Shown here in pieces: positions 23,467 through 35,363 of a DNA stretch of 64,000 nucleotides (the first letter of the stretch is position 1; each line of letters opens with the position of its first letter). Source of the DNA: Euphorbia lathyris (taxonomy: Eukaryota; Streptophyta; Magnoliopsida; Malpighiales; Euphorbiaceae); assembly GCF_963576675.1 (NCBI RefSeq), contig NC_088917.1, positions 16,334,001 to 16,398,000 of the forward strand, given 5' to 3'. Both the position numbers and the translations under genes were made by a program. The notes beneath the pieces were generated by a model that worked only from the letters and a program-made list of their open reading frames with translations, searched no databases and had not been told where the DNA came from.

Positions 23467-23621
23467 TCAGAAGTAATTACATCATAATTATCAGTTTTTC
23501 CATCTCCAACTGCTCCAAAATCTTTCACATTAAACATAATCATTCCATCACCAATGCTTAATAAATTAGATATAACAATTAAAAATACCCAAACCAAAGC
23601 TTCAAGTATTAAACCCTACAT
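23467..23621 (-). pseudogene. polygalacturonase exon 1 fragment (unit B)
   Basis: Same GH28 N-terminus as in unit A, but the second codon is TAG (CAG in A), so translation would end at once. Confidence 0.7.
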
Positions 23622-23691
23622 TTTAACTTTAAGAAATAAAGAAACAGTAAAATATTCTATTACTGAATGGATGAAGAAATTTAATTATTTA

Positions 23692-23693
<2 letters not shown>

Positions 23694-23734
<41 letters not shown>

Positions 23735-23750
23735 TTATATTTATATTTGA
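23694..23750. repeat. AT/TTTATA microsatellite
   Basis: An (AT)n run passes into a tttata-type tandem run. It lies in the polygalacturonase-flanking DNA and is much shorter in unit C. Confidence 0.8.
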
Positions 23751-24486
23751 TTTTATATTTACTTTTTCAGACTCATTTGACTTATTTCATTTTTTTCAAT
23801 CCAAATCCTAATATTGTAGTTGGATTTCTGATAATTCAGATTTTATTATATTTAATTACATATTATACTAATAGGAATATAAACATATGTATCACCAAAT
23901 AAATTAAATAGGTTAAAAAAAAGTTCAGGGTACTGAGATATCTGATGGATTCTGAATAAACAGATTAATCAGAAAACACACCAGGTTTTGAGAAATTTTT
24001 AATAATTTTTCACTGCACAAACAATCTCTGTAACTAATAGCTTTGTTGGAGAAATTCTTACTACTTAACTTAAGATTATCTTTGTAATTACTATCTGATA
24101 TTAGATTATCTTAATGGAGAAATTCTTACTATTTAACTTAATATTGCTGTTAATTAATTAGTGAGATGTCATGCAATTCAACTAAGGTAAAATCACTCAT
24201 GCATTTCCTGGGATTCATGAATCGCCCTAACGTTGTACGCCGTCTAAACTCGATGAAAAAGTTAAACAAGGGCATAATTCATAATAGAATCAATGATCAA
24301 TGGTTAAATATGGAAAAATAAATAATCAGGAGCTTAATCCTTAAAACACCTAAAGTTCAGGGGCTTTCTTTGTACCTAAATAAAAAAAAAGAAAAAAAAG
24401 TTGATAGGTTCCATTTATTTAAAAGAAAAGAGAAAAAAAAAGTAGACTGTATGCCCCTTATTTTCATGATAAATTTAATTTTTTTT

Positions 24487-24976
24487 GGGTAAATTACACC
24501 CATGACCACTGAATTTTACCAATTCTCATGGTATGATAACTAAATTTCAAAATGTAACATAAAAACCACATAAATATACACTTTGCTATACCTGTAACTA
24601 CTAAACTTTAACTAACTCTTCAAAATGAGAATTAACGGCTTCAAAATGAATATATTCAAGAAATAAAGTTGGTGAGAATAATATTTACCATGAAACTACA
24701 ATTTTTATTTTCTACAATAACAATTTTTGGAGCTTTCTCTCTTTTCAAACAATACTTATGATCTCAAAATGATATTTTCTTAATTCTTAGAATATTATTA
24801 ATTTTTAAATTTTGTTATTTTGAGATCGTCAACCGTCTTTTTGAGGCGTTGATTGAAGTTTAGTAGGTACAAACTTAACAAAGTGTTAAGTTCAATGATT
24901 TTTATATTACATTTTAATGTTAGTATAACTACTGTGAAAATTAGTAAAATTCAATAACCATACATGTAATTTATCC
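24487..24976. mobile_element. MITE with TAAATTACACC ends, copy C
   Basis: Ends gggtaaattacaccc and gtaatttatcc. The 9 bp flanks atttttttt and attttttct fit a near-perfect Mutator-type duplication. Confidence 0.75.
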
Positions 24977-25754
24977 ATTTTTTCTCGCAATATATTCAGT
25001 ATCTACTATCTAATACTATAGGGAACCAATGAATGAAAATATATTGTAATTTACAATGTTTTTATAAGTTACAAAAATATCTCCAATTTTAATTGTCAAA
25101 AGTAATTTAATTTTTAATAGTGAAATTTTATCATAATTTAATAAATTGAGTCAATTTCAAATAGATTGAAACTATCTTTTCTGTCATGAATCATGTCGTC
25201 TCTCGTTTACTTTTTCAAGTTGCCTTTTCTGTCATGAATTATGTTTTCTTTGGTTTTCTTTCTTCTAAATTTAATATGTTGAAAATAAATAAATTTGATT
25301 TTGATTTGAACAAAACTGATTGAATAATTTAATCTAGTTAAAATAATAGGTTTTGAGTAAAATTAATCTATGTTAATCACCGATCCAAATTCTACATAGT
25401 ATCCATGGATTGGATTGGTTATTTAAAACTAATTGATGAATTATTACTCATTCCTTGATTGGATTGGCGCATGAATACCCTAATTTAAATTATGACAATT
25501 AATCACGTATAGAAAACAAAACAATAATATATATTTAACCATGGATTCATCGGATAAGTAGCATCAGTGGTTACAAAGGTTTGAACAATGTCCCAAAAAC
25601 CCATAAAAGTTCAATTTATCTCAATAAAATCACATAAGTTTATTTTTGTTCCATAAGTCACTTTGGACGTTTTCGATCATTTTTTCGTCGGAGTTGATTA
25701 TGTGACATATGATCACATGTTTCAATGCCATGTGACATAATAAAAAAATTCTAC

Positions 25755-26038
25755 AATTAAAAAAAATCGTTTGCGATGTGCGTTCAGATTGCACATTGAC
25801 AAGGACAATTGCGAAGAAACATCGGTATTGACCTTGTCAATAGCGACCCTTCCCCAAAACGCCTTCTCTATTGACAAGGTCAATTGCGACACACTTTTGG
25901 AGCTTCGCAATTGACCTTGGGTCAATTTCAATGCGCGTTTAAGGCACATCCCTAAGCAATGCATCTTTTAAGCCACGTGTAAGATGCATTACTAATGAGA
26001 TTAATAGCGCGTCACTACTGCCCTTTTTTACACTAGTG
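25755..26038 (+). mobile_element. CACTA-type right end C1
   Basis: Equivalent to A1; terminus CACTAGTG at 26031-26038. Confidence 0.6.
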
Positions 26039-26363
26039 GCAGTCTCTTTTCAATGCTAACAGAGTGTGTTAGGAAAAGAGTAAAAGTTATTTTTAGGCTT
26101 AATTGACTATTATTTTAAATTTTTGTATTCATTAGTTCCTTGTCAGGTAGAACAGTGACAGATCCAAGATAAAAATTTTGAGACTAAAATTCTTTAAACA
26201 GATATGGAAGTTAAATCAACCATGACTAGAATTGCAAAACAACACTTTCTTTAGACTAAAACCTTCTCCTTAGACCAAAGCTCAAGTGTTATTTGGTGGC
26301 TTTGTGTGAACTACAAGTATCCTTATCACGGAAAAAGTTTATACATTCTGCTCGAAAAGTCAT

Positions 26364-26540
26364 CATTACAAGAAAAAAAGATATTTAATGACAGAAAATA
26401 CCATCACTAGAAGTATAATTCCTCTCATTAAAGGTTTTTAATGAGCCGAATATTCACCTTGAGGAATCCTTCTTACTAAAAGTATCAACAACGGGGACTA
26501 GTAGACTGCTACTTTATGATGCGATGTAGGTTTGAAATAG
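26364..26540 (+). mobile_element. CACTACAAG-type left end (unit C, mutated)
   Basis: The terminus reads cattacaagaaaa, with one change from CACTA. The subterminal sequence matches 7778-7960. Confidence 0.5.
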
Positions 26541-27009
26541 TGGGAAATCACCATGAGAGTGCAGAACTAGCACATGTAAGTTTTGATGAAGAAGTTGTTA
26601 TATATGTAACTTTATCCTGATGGCACTTTTCAGAATTTTTCAAAATAAAAAACACTGTATTCTTTGGAGGAGATAAATGAGGTGCCCGTTCTAGTATCAA
26701 AATTTATTGTAAGCAAAATTCGTTAGTAGTATACATGTTTATAAAACAGTAATGATAACATTAGTGATTCAGAATTCCATTTGTAAATGCAATATATTGT
26801 GATGAATTGGAGAAAAGACTACTACGTCTCAATATTAAAGAATTTCCCTTATTGTGAATTGATTACCAGCTTATTTTTATGCAGGTTCCATTTTACATGG
26901 TATATTCTGTCGAATTTTCAATAGCACATTCTATAGAATCTTTAACACGTGTTTTGCAAAATTGATATTGTAATTTTACACGGAAAAAAATTTCTGTAAT
27001 TAAAAAATA

Positions 27010-27275
27010 ATAGTTTGATGCCCGTTGAAATTGACAAGGTCAATAGTGACGGTCTTATGGAAGGAGCGTTCCAATTGATAAGGTCATAGCGATGTATGTT
27101 GGAACATTTGGATAAACGTGCTTAAAATGGCGTCGTTTTAGAAAAGGTCAATTGCGACGAAAATTTGGAGCGTCGCAATTGACTTTGGGTCAATTGTGAC
27201 GTGTCTTTAAGACACCTTTGGAGCAAATGTGACGAGTGCACTACCCACGTGCAAAACGCGTTGATAACGACACCA
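27010..27275 (+). mobile_element. CACTA-type right end C2, truncated
   Basis: Equivalent to A2 and B2, fused to the polygalacturonase fragment at the same base. Confidence 0.55.
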
Positions 27276-27277
27276 GA

Positions 27278-27603
27278 ATCAGAAGTAATTACATCATAAT
27301 TATCAGTTTTTCCATCTCCAACTGCTCCAAAATCTTTCACATTAAACAATATCATTCCATCACCAATGCTTAATAAATTATATATAAAGGGCGGCCCGGT
27401 CGCATTACGTGTCCCCGCTGAGCGAGGGTCCGGGGAGGGGTCCCACCACAAGGGTGTATTGGGGGCAAGCCTTCCCTTGCCAATTTAATTGGCAAGAGGC
27501 CGCTCCTAAGACTCGAACCCGTGACCTCAGGTCAACGGCAACAACGTTTTACCGTAACAATTAAAAATACCCAAGCCAAAGCTTCAAGTATTAAACCCTG
27601 CAT
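27278..27603 (-). pseudogene. polygalacturonase exon 1 fragment split by SINE (unit C)
   Basis: The ATG at 27603 and leader are separated from the FNVKDFGAVGDGKTDN part by a SINE at 27386-27555. Units A and B show the uninterrupted arrangement. Confidence 0.75.
27386..27555 (-). mobile_element. tRNA-derived SINE (Au-like)
   Basis: On the - strand it contains an RNA polymerase III B-box-like GGGTTCGAGTCTT and ends in a cgggccgcccttt tail like the plant Au SINE. It is GC-rich compared with its surroundings. It is absent from the homologous positions in units A and B, so it inserted after the duplication. The flanking duplication is not clear. Confidence 0.75.
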
Positions 27604-27846
27604 TTTAACTTTAAGAAATAAAGAAACAGTAAAATATTCTATTACTGAATGGATAAAGAAATTTGACCATTTACTCATATATATACAGTTGATTTTATAT
27701 TTATATTTATTTTATATTTTATATTTACTTTTTCTGACTCATTTGACTTATTTCATTTTTTTTTCAATCCAAATCCTAATATTGTAGTTGGATTTCTGAT
27801 AATTCTATTTAATTATATATTATACTAATAGGAATATAAACATATC

Positions 27847-28247
27847 GTACTAGGATTCCAGCTCCACAATTCACCTTGAGGGAAGTCAAAATCCACTGCC
27901 CTAGGAAGAATGCTCACACCCCCGAAAACTCGATGAGGAAAACCGGGAATTAGTAGGGCTTGGCTTGAGCTTGAGCTTGACGATCCTAGAACAAGTTGTA
28001 GCATGTCAGTGAAAATCATCGAACACACGGAGTTAAGTAAATTCTTGATTCCCGTAATAACTGAAAACTTATGAAGGCGGAACATTTGTAAAGACATTTT
28101 TTTCTCCACTAGCTTAGAAGTGAGAGAGATTTCTGCTGACATTTCTTCTTTTAAGTTTGGATCAAGACATTTGAGACATAACACAGCCTCATTAGCAATG
28201 GCATTCAGCAAAACTTGAGAGAGGGGGACCAGCTTCATGACAATTTT
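27847..28247 (-). pseudogene. truncated RRM-like gene (unit C)
   Basis: It retains the central part of the protein at 9061-9891, from KLVPLSQVLLNAIANEAV through PGFPHRVFG to LWSWNPS. It lacks both the N-terminal region with the MWLWLE motif and the RRM-like C-terminus. The deleted 5' part corresponds to about 9748-10262. Several replacement differences from the A copy are visible. Confidence 0.85.
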
Positions 28248-28779
28248 CTTACAGAGTATGTTAATTTCATACAGTTGCATTGTTATGAATTTTGGGAATT
28301 TAAAAGTTTACATAATCTTATCTAGCAAAAGTTGTAATTCAGAAAACTTTGCAATTAGATTGGATTTGAATTAAAAGTTAAACGAGTATCAGATTGGTTT
28401 TTTGAACAATTTCTTTTTATTTAAGTATTTGATTTAAAACTTTTTATTCTGATATCAATAGTTCAATAATCAATGATTCAATTTAATTGGAACCTCTTAT
28501 TCGCTATTTACTCCGGTTCAATAATCTTTGAAGTCGATGCTAATCTGAACACATCAAGCTGATTCAATTAGATTGGATGGATCCACTAACCATTAGATTA
28601 TTCATGAACACCTCTTACTATTTATCTGCTAGAGGTAGTACAGTGAATGTTTTAAATGTGCATCAACATCACTTTAACTAAGCATTTAAAACAACTATTA
28701 TCCATTTTTTTTTATTGAAATAGAGAGGGGAAGCGAGTAACCGATACATAGTTCGGTTATATAGATTATCAGCTACTAA

Positions 28780-29070
28780 CACTAAAAGAAAAAGTGCTAT
28801 CACTGACGACAGAATTCCGTCGGTGATAGATGAAATCGCGTAGGTGATCGGCGTCACCGACGGAAGTCCGACAAATTCATCTTTCTCGGCATTGACCTTG
28901 TAGGTAAGCAGCTGCGAGAAATTTTTACCGAGACAAAAACATCACCGACACAACCTTTAGTCGGCGTTATCCGTCGGGAATTCCGACTACTTTTAGTAGG
29001 TAATTTGCATCGGTGATTCATACAACATCACCGACCCATATATCGGTGGAGAGATATTGCGTCGGAAATG
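28780..29070 (+). mobile_element. CACTA-like left end, TCACCGAC family (unit C)
   Basis: Starts CACTAAAAGAAAAAGTGCTA; same subterminal cgtcggtgat repeats as 10753. Confidence 0.6.
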
Positions 29071-29130
29071 CATAATTATTTAAAAATTAATTATTTTATT
29101 TGGATTGAAGGAAACTCTTATATGTGTAAC

Positions 29131-29363
29131 CAGGGGCGGATGTAGGGGTCAAAGGGAGCATTTGCCCCCCTAAATTGGGTCAATTTGAAAAATAATTCAT
29201 CAAACTGTCTTCTCGGTCATGAATCATAGTGTCTGAAATTGATGCGTAACAACCCGAGAATCCCGAAAAATATTACGAGTTAGAAACATTATAATTTACG
29301 TTTTTTATAAAAAAAATCATGAAAATAATACATGACAATTGAACGATTTTACATTTTTCATCA
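29131..29363. mobile_element. hAT-like MITE, right end deleted
   Basis: Left end and preceding tgtgtaac as in unit A. A deletion removes the right terminus (equivalent of about 11367-11558). Confidence 0.65.
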
Positions 29364-29569
29364 TGGATTTCCGATACATCATTTCTAGTCATATATAAAC
29401 CTATCAAACCTATCAAACCTACAAAACTGATAAATGTTAGATGCGGGACATTGGGGCATGTATTTCAGATTAAACTATGACGCCAAACTCGATCAAATAG
29501 AACTCACTCAAAGCCTAATCAATCTAACACAACATAATGTAATTATACCCACAACCTAGTTTATAGTTC

Positions 29570-31805
29570 TAACAGGTTTAATATTTCTGAAAAGCCCACA
29601 ATGGTACTGTTTGAACTCAGAGTGCAATTGAGAAAATGACTAGCTCGACAGGGCTGCAGTGTCAGAGAAAGAGTCGTCACCCAGATTTTAGGTCCAAGAA
29701 TATTAGTGATATTCCATGCAGGAAGCAAGTGGGTTCCGGAGGTTAGGTACGCTGGGGAAGGTTAATATATCCTCTAAAGGAAATATTAAGCACCCCCAAA
29801 ATTTCTCGATGAACCCACTGACCTCCTACTTAGCATTTCTAAATACACTCAAACTATTAATAACTCTTTTAAGCTTCCTAAATTTATTTTGAATGCTTGA
29901 TTTGTTTGGAAAAAATCATTTTTTTTTTTGTTTACACAAAGGTAAATAAACAACAAAATATTACAATCCCAAACGCAATGAAATAGGTACAAATTAAATA
30001 CAATTACATCCGGGTATTCCTGGATATTCAATCTGCACCAAAGCATTGTTCTCTCATACTCATATCCATCAAAATAAAAGGTTAGAAACAAATAACATAG
30101 CTATACAATTAATTATGGTGTGAAAATGGATAAAGGACTAAATTGAATAAATTTAAAAAGTTTATTTAGGGACCTAATTGAAAAAGAGAGAAAAACTTTA
30201 AATTAATGACTAAAGTGAATAAAATATAAAGTTTCAAAATAGAGACTAGAATGGATAAAATGAAAAGTTCCAAATTAGGGATTAAAATGAATAAAACAAA
30301 AAGTATTAAATTAAATGTTAAAGGAACAAAAATAAAAGTTTATTAAATCAGGGATTAAAAGTGATTAAAAATTAAGTTATTGATTTTTTTTTTGCTGCTA
30401 TTAACATGAGGAATGATCATGACAACATTAAGAACAAGGAAAATATATTAAGTAAAATAATTAAATAAATGAATTACCAGTTCCTATAATGAAATCCAAA
30501 ATATGAAGAAAAGAGACCAATTCGATTAGTATTGGGACTATTTTGAAAAGTAAAGATATTAATATTAAAAATAGAGATATTATTACATTTTTTTTTGAAT
30601 GCAAGACATTATTGAATTTATTTAATCCAATACTGTTAATATAACTTAGTCCATTTATCCAGCATTTTTGCAGTTTTAAATTTGCAAGGCCTGCATCATT
30701 AATTTGAATTTTATTTAGATAATTAATTAGTTAATTAGTCCATTTATTTCAATTATTATCTATAAAAATAAATAAACTTAATAAAAAATAAATTATGTTT
30801 ACTCAGGGTCTCTTGTATCTATTCATAATGTCCTGAAAAGAAAAAAATAAATAATTTATATATAAAGTTTATAAAACATTATGGAATAGTAAATTTTTTT
30901 GAGAAACATTAATTTTATCTTTAATATTTCTAATTTGAAACAAGTTTAGGCCTAGATAATATGGAGTCGGCCTTTGAATGCTTGGAGTGCAACAAATAAA
31001 CATAGTCCATACAGGAAAAAAAAATAGAAAATTACACTAGAAAACATATTTTAATTTTTTTACTTACAATTTTCTAAATCATTTTTCTATGTTTTGCCAC
31101 CCTAAAAATATCTTATTTTGAAAAATGTCAAATTTTCTTATAAATGAACAATCATATTGGTATACAATGAACACCATATAAATGATTAGTTTTCTTATTT
31201 GGGCCTAGTAGGGTCTAAAATCCAAGTTGAAAACGTTAAATAATGTTAAGGATATATATGCACTTCCAAATAATCTTAAGAGAAAATTGAATTTATTTCG
31301 ATATATTTTAATAAATAAATAACCTGATTAGTCCACTAAGTTCAGCCCTGACCATCAAAAGTATCTGGTCCATCAACATTATGACCGTCTACATTATCAA
31401 ACATCAGCAAAAAAAAAAAAATGAGTGTTGCAACTAGGCCATTCGCGGCTACTTGGTGCTACTATTTTCCCAATAACATGTCACCAATTTATTTTTCGAT
31501 AATTAATTCAATTTACCCAGTTCCAGACTCACTCAACACTGTTTATCCATTATTATTATTATTATTATTATAAAATGGCGTATTAAATGTTTAGTTTACA
31601 AATAATAAGAAATGTTCCCAATGGCACTACAAGAGTTGGTATATTTCCATTAGCTTTCTGTGTTAAATACAAGGCTTTCCATCCATTTAAAAAAACCTTC
31701 AAAAATAACAACTAAAATAATATTAATATATTGTTACTATATATATTATAAAAATTGAGAAAAATATTTTTATTATATATACAGGAACAAGTATAAAACA
31801 TAAAA
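29570..31805. other. noncoding unit C (LTR-element block and AT-rich DNA)
   Basis: 29570-30400 repeats the putative Tat/Ogre-like noncoding block. The rest is AT-rich with an (ATT)n tract near 31548. No credible gene. Confidence 0.5.
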
Positions 31806-31936
31806 TGGGAAGTAATTAAATTATAATTATCAGTTTTTCCATCTCCAAAATCTTTCACATTAAACATAATCATTCAATCCCCAATGCTTAATAAATTAGA
31901 TACCCAAATGAAGACTTGAAGTACTAAACCCTGCAT
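31806..31936 (-). pseudogene. second polygalacturonase exon 1 fragment (unit C)
   Basis: Paralogue of 13985-14115, with the same internal deletion. The ATG is retained at 31936. Confidence 0.6.
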
Positions 31937-32214
31937 TTTAATTTTAAGAAATGAAGAAACAGTAACATATTCTATTACCGAATATTATACTACTAATAGG
32001 AATTTAAACGTATCTTATCACCAAATAAATTAAATTGGTTAAAAAAAAGTTTACTGTACTGAGATATCCAATGGATTCTGAACAATTCTTACTATTTAAC
32101 TTAAGATTGCTGTTAATTAATTAGTGAGATTTTGTCATTGATAAATAATACCCATTAGATGGAATATAAAAAAAGTCTGTGTTTTACACTTGGATTGATG
32201 ACCTGTCATTAACA

Positions 32215-32830
32215 TTAACATTTGGAGCCAGCTCATTTCCTATGTGGCTGTGGCTAAGCATCAATACTTGACTTCGGTTTTCTACTTCGTTAAGGACTAA
32301 GATAATAAAGACTTCCCGGTAAACATTGCGTACCTCCTAGTAGACATACCATTATCCTGACATCCACCCTAACCCGCATCGGAAAAGCCATGAGATGCCA
32401 TGCAATTCAACTAAGGTAAAATGCGTTTAACTACAGACCATTGTATCTCAGTAGGAGCATGCATGAACTGTGAGACCTGGTTTACGGCAACTGAGATTTC
32501 TGGACGAGTGAAAGTTAAATACTGCAAGCTTCCCACCATTCTCTGATAAAGAGTTGGGTCATAAAAAGTCGGGCTGTAAAGTGACCCATAAGGGACTTGG
32601 CGGTGATAGAATGTGTATATTTTCTCGGATTCATGAAGAGCCCCTTACTTGTACAAAATCAAATTCAATACCTAGAAAATAATGTACTTTCGTAGATTGT
32701 GTATAGCAAAGGTGGCCTCAAGGAACTTGACAAAGTTGGGCCATAAGTGCAGGCGTGTTTTCTATGGGTAATTAGTAAATCATCCACAAATATCAATCAA
32801 TATACATGCACATCCACTTTGATAAAAAAA
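32215..32830 (-). pseudogene. decayed copia RT-RNase H fragment
   Basis: Several - strand frames give copia pieces in order: FVDDLLIT (about 32775-32800), FLGIEFD (32650-32680), then QYLTFTRPEISVAVNQVSQF and MHAPTEIQWSVVKRIL (32420-32530). RNase H relics STRRYAMFTGKSLL and ATATxEMSWLQM follow (32220-32370; x marks a stop). Frameshifts and stops are frequent. The copia family differs from the element at 34547. Confidence 0.75.
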
Positions 32831-33039
32831 TGTAACTAACTGCCCGTTTTGAAACCCAGCAGACCAAATGTGTAATCCAGGTGTCAATTTCTCATGCTAC
32901 ATATGAGGGTATTGTTTAAGACTCGAGGTTCGTGGTCAAAACGGATAACGTGGCCACAAATTATTTCCAGACTCAGAGGAAACTAAGTCCCAAGCAGGCA
33001 GGATTTTTGTCATTTACAAACAGTTTGAAGCCAAGCTGG

Positions 33040-33200
33040 ATTAATAAAACTAGGTCAATTGCAACAAACATTTGGAGCATCCCAATTGATCTTGGGTCAA
33101 TTGTGACGCACGTTTAAGATGCCTTTGGAGCAACTGCGACGAGTGCACTAGCAATAACGTTACTAAAAGCGCGTCACTAATGCTTTTTTCTCCACTAGTG
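33040..33200 (+). mobile_element. CACTA-type right end, block D
   Basis: tcaattgcaac and tcaattgtgacg repeats end at gcgcgtcactaatgc ... CACTAGTG (33193-33200). Matches 41070-41240. Confidence 0.6.
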
Positions 33201-34546
33201 GTAGTATCTTTCCAATGCTAACTATTTTTTTTTGCTTTCAATTATTAGATGGCTTAGCGATGTTACTGCTAAGAATTTACATCCTAACTACGATTATCTG
33301 TTATAAAAAAATTAATGAAGTTTATAAAAAAAAGGTTAAATACGTACAATTTTTTTTTTTTTATGTAATCAGGAGAATTATATATTTTTTTTCAAAGCAT
33401 TATCTACAATATGATAATATTATACAATTAAAAAGATGTTTTTCACCATAGGAAACATAATTTTATTTATTATTTAAAAAAGCTCAAAATATTTTTTTTT
33501 TTCTGAAAAATACTTTGTACTAAAAATAAAAGAAATTAAAATTACAACAAGAGCAAACCAGCTTTTGATCGAGTTTTCCATCCTGTACTATTGGAAGCAT
33601 AACTTTTAGAGGGCTATTGATGGTGACCATAATTATTCCGAGTCATGTGCACTCCGAAGCCATGTGAAGTCATTTATGAGGATTTTAGATTCCTCATGGA
33701 CTTCTGCCACAATTACATCCGGGTATTCCTGGATTTTCAATCGGCACCAAAGCATTGTTCTCTCATGCTCATATCCGCCAAAATAAAAAGTTAGAAATAA
33801 ATAACGTAGTTATACAATTAATTATGGTGTAAAAATGGATAAAGGATTGAACATAAATAAACTTAAAAAGTTTATTTAGGGACCTAATTGAAAAACAGAG
33901 GAGAATTTTAAATTAAGAACCAAAATGAATAAAATATAAAGTTTCAAAATAGGGACAAGAATGGATAAAATAAAAAATTCCAATTTATGGACTAAAATAA
34001 ATAAAACAAGAAGTATTAAATTAAATATTAAAGGGAACATAAATAAAGCTTATTAAATCAGAGATTAAAGTGAATAAAAATGTTGTTATTGATTTTTTTG
34101 ATGCTATTTACACGAGGAATGATCATGAGAATAGCAAGAACAAGGAAGATATATTCTGTACTCACTGCAAAAAGTCTGGACCTATTAGGTAAGTCCTAAA
34201 TCCAAATTTCTAATTTTTTTGGCCTGCTAGGCCTCATTAAATTCAAATTCTTAATTTTTTTGCCTGGTAGGCCCGTTGAAATCAAAATTTTTATTTTTTT
34301 ACCTGTGCAACCCTTCCTAAATCCAAATTTTTTTACATGATAGGACTATTAAACGAAATCTAGCTTAATTTTGAGAAATTGTACATTAATACTTAAAAAT
34401 TGGTTCTTAAGCATTTAAATTATAACAGGCATATATACAACAAAAATTGAGCAAATTCCATTTAGCATATTTTTTTTTCTTTTCGAACGGATGTGTAACA
34501 TCGCCCCCAACCGAGTAATCTTGTATCTACCACTGCTCCTTATCAT
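33201..34546. other. noncoding block D
   Basis: Paralogous with 41241-42700. It includes the LTR-element noncoding block (33706-34120) and a short copia gag zinc-knuckle relic CTHCKKSG at about 34160-34190. At 34500-34535 it ends in sequence resembling an hAT-like MITE terminus (cgcccccaaccgag ... ccactgctc). Confidence 0.5.
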
Positions 34547-34821
34547 TGTTAGGAATAATTGAAATTACCATGAATGAAAATAAGCAAACACACAAGAATT
34601 GTTTATCCAGTTCGCCACTCAATATGAATGACTACGTCTGGGGGCACTACCAAGCCAGGATATTTACTATAATGAATGAGGTACGGATTACAGAGAAAGA
34701 AGTTACATTTATACTCCTGAAACCCTAACCGTCTGAAACCCTAATCGCCCAAGTTGGATCGCTGCAGTTGGGCCCATCGCTTCAGTTGGGCCTATATATA
34801 TTAGTCTCCATAAGCCCAACA
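34547..34821 (-). repeat. copia 3 3' LTR (275 bp)
   Basis: TGTTGGGCTT...CCTAACA on the - strand, with terminal tgtt/aaca. It is preceded on the - strand by the purine tract ctccaggtgggagatt. A possible 5 bp target copy atcat lies at 34542-34546; its partner is lost with the 5' half. Confidence 0.8.
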
Positions 34822-34875
34822 ATCTCCCACCTGGAGATTAAATCCGTCATCCGATGGTAGTGCCATGCCTTTAAC

Positions 34876-35056
34876 TTAATGACCAAGGCCAGCTGAAGCC
34901 ATACATAGCTTCAGCTTCTCTAAGGTTACAACCTTAGTCAACATGTCTGCAGGATTCTCTGTGCTTGGAATCTTCATCAACTGCAATATCTTCCTATCCA
35001 AGAGATGCCGTATGTAGTGATACTTCAACTCTATATGCTTTGTTCTTGAGTGAAAG
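34876..35056 (-). pseudogene. copia 3 RNase H C-terminal tail
   Basis: Encodes HIELKYHYIRHLLDRK, then ENPADMLTK and the end SAGLGH followed by TAA at 34876-34878. It is separated from the rest of the polyprotein by the Ty3 element. Confidence 0.85.
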
Positions 35057-35363
35057 TGTTACAACTATGAATTTCTGGTAATTGATAGAAGTTAGGGAAG
35101 AAGAGATAGAGAGATTAGAAAGAAGAAGAAGAAATGTTAGGAAGAAAGTAGAGATTAATATTCTTCATTCATAACTTCCCATGAAGAAAGCATGATCTTA
35201 TATACAGCTTTCCAAGCTGAGATCATGAGTGTTACAACAGAATTGCCAGCTGGCCACTTACAGAAAAGACAAAATAACAAATATCAGAATGCCTTGACAA
35301 GTAGTAATAAAAGAAATAATAACAATTCAGTCCTTGGACTTCCTTTTCCTAGCATATGTAACA
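35057..35363 (-). repeat. Ty3 element 3' LTR
   Basis: Left copy on the + strand, downstream of pol on the - strand. It differs from the other LTR by aaagaag/gaagaag and gagtgtt/gagtatt. Confidence 0.95.

Larger units (their letters stand above)
18845..24200 (+). repeat. segmental duplication unit B
   Basis: 18845-19140 matches 4484-5345 without the MITE. 20045-23680 matches unit A 5765-8780. 23670-24000 matches 14115-14340. The RRM-like gene and later landmarks are absent. Unit B is followed directly by unit C. Confidence 0.75.
24215..32205 (+). repeat. segmental duplication unit C
   Basis: Collinear with unit A over about 8 kb. Differences are a SINE at 27386, truncation of the RRM-like gene at both ends, loss of the right end of the hAT MITE, and no copia insertion at the end. 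It joins copia debris at 32215. Confidence 0.85.

Noticed and set aside
23694..23750. Telomeric or centromeric satellite
   Set aside because: Short AT-rich microsatellite without a satellite monomer or telomere repeat.
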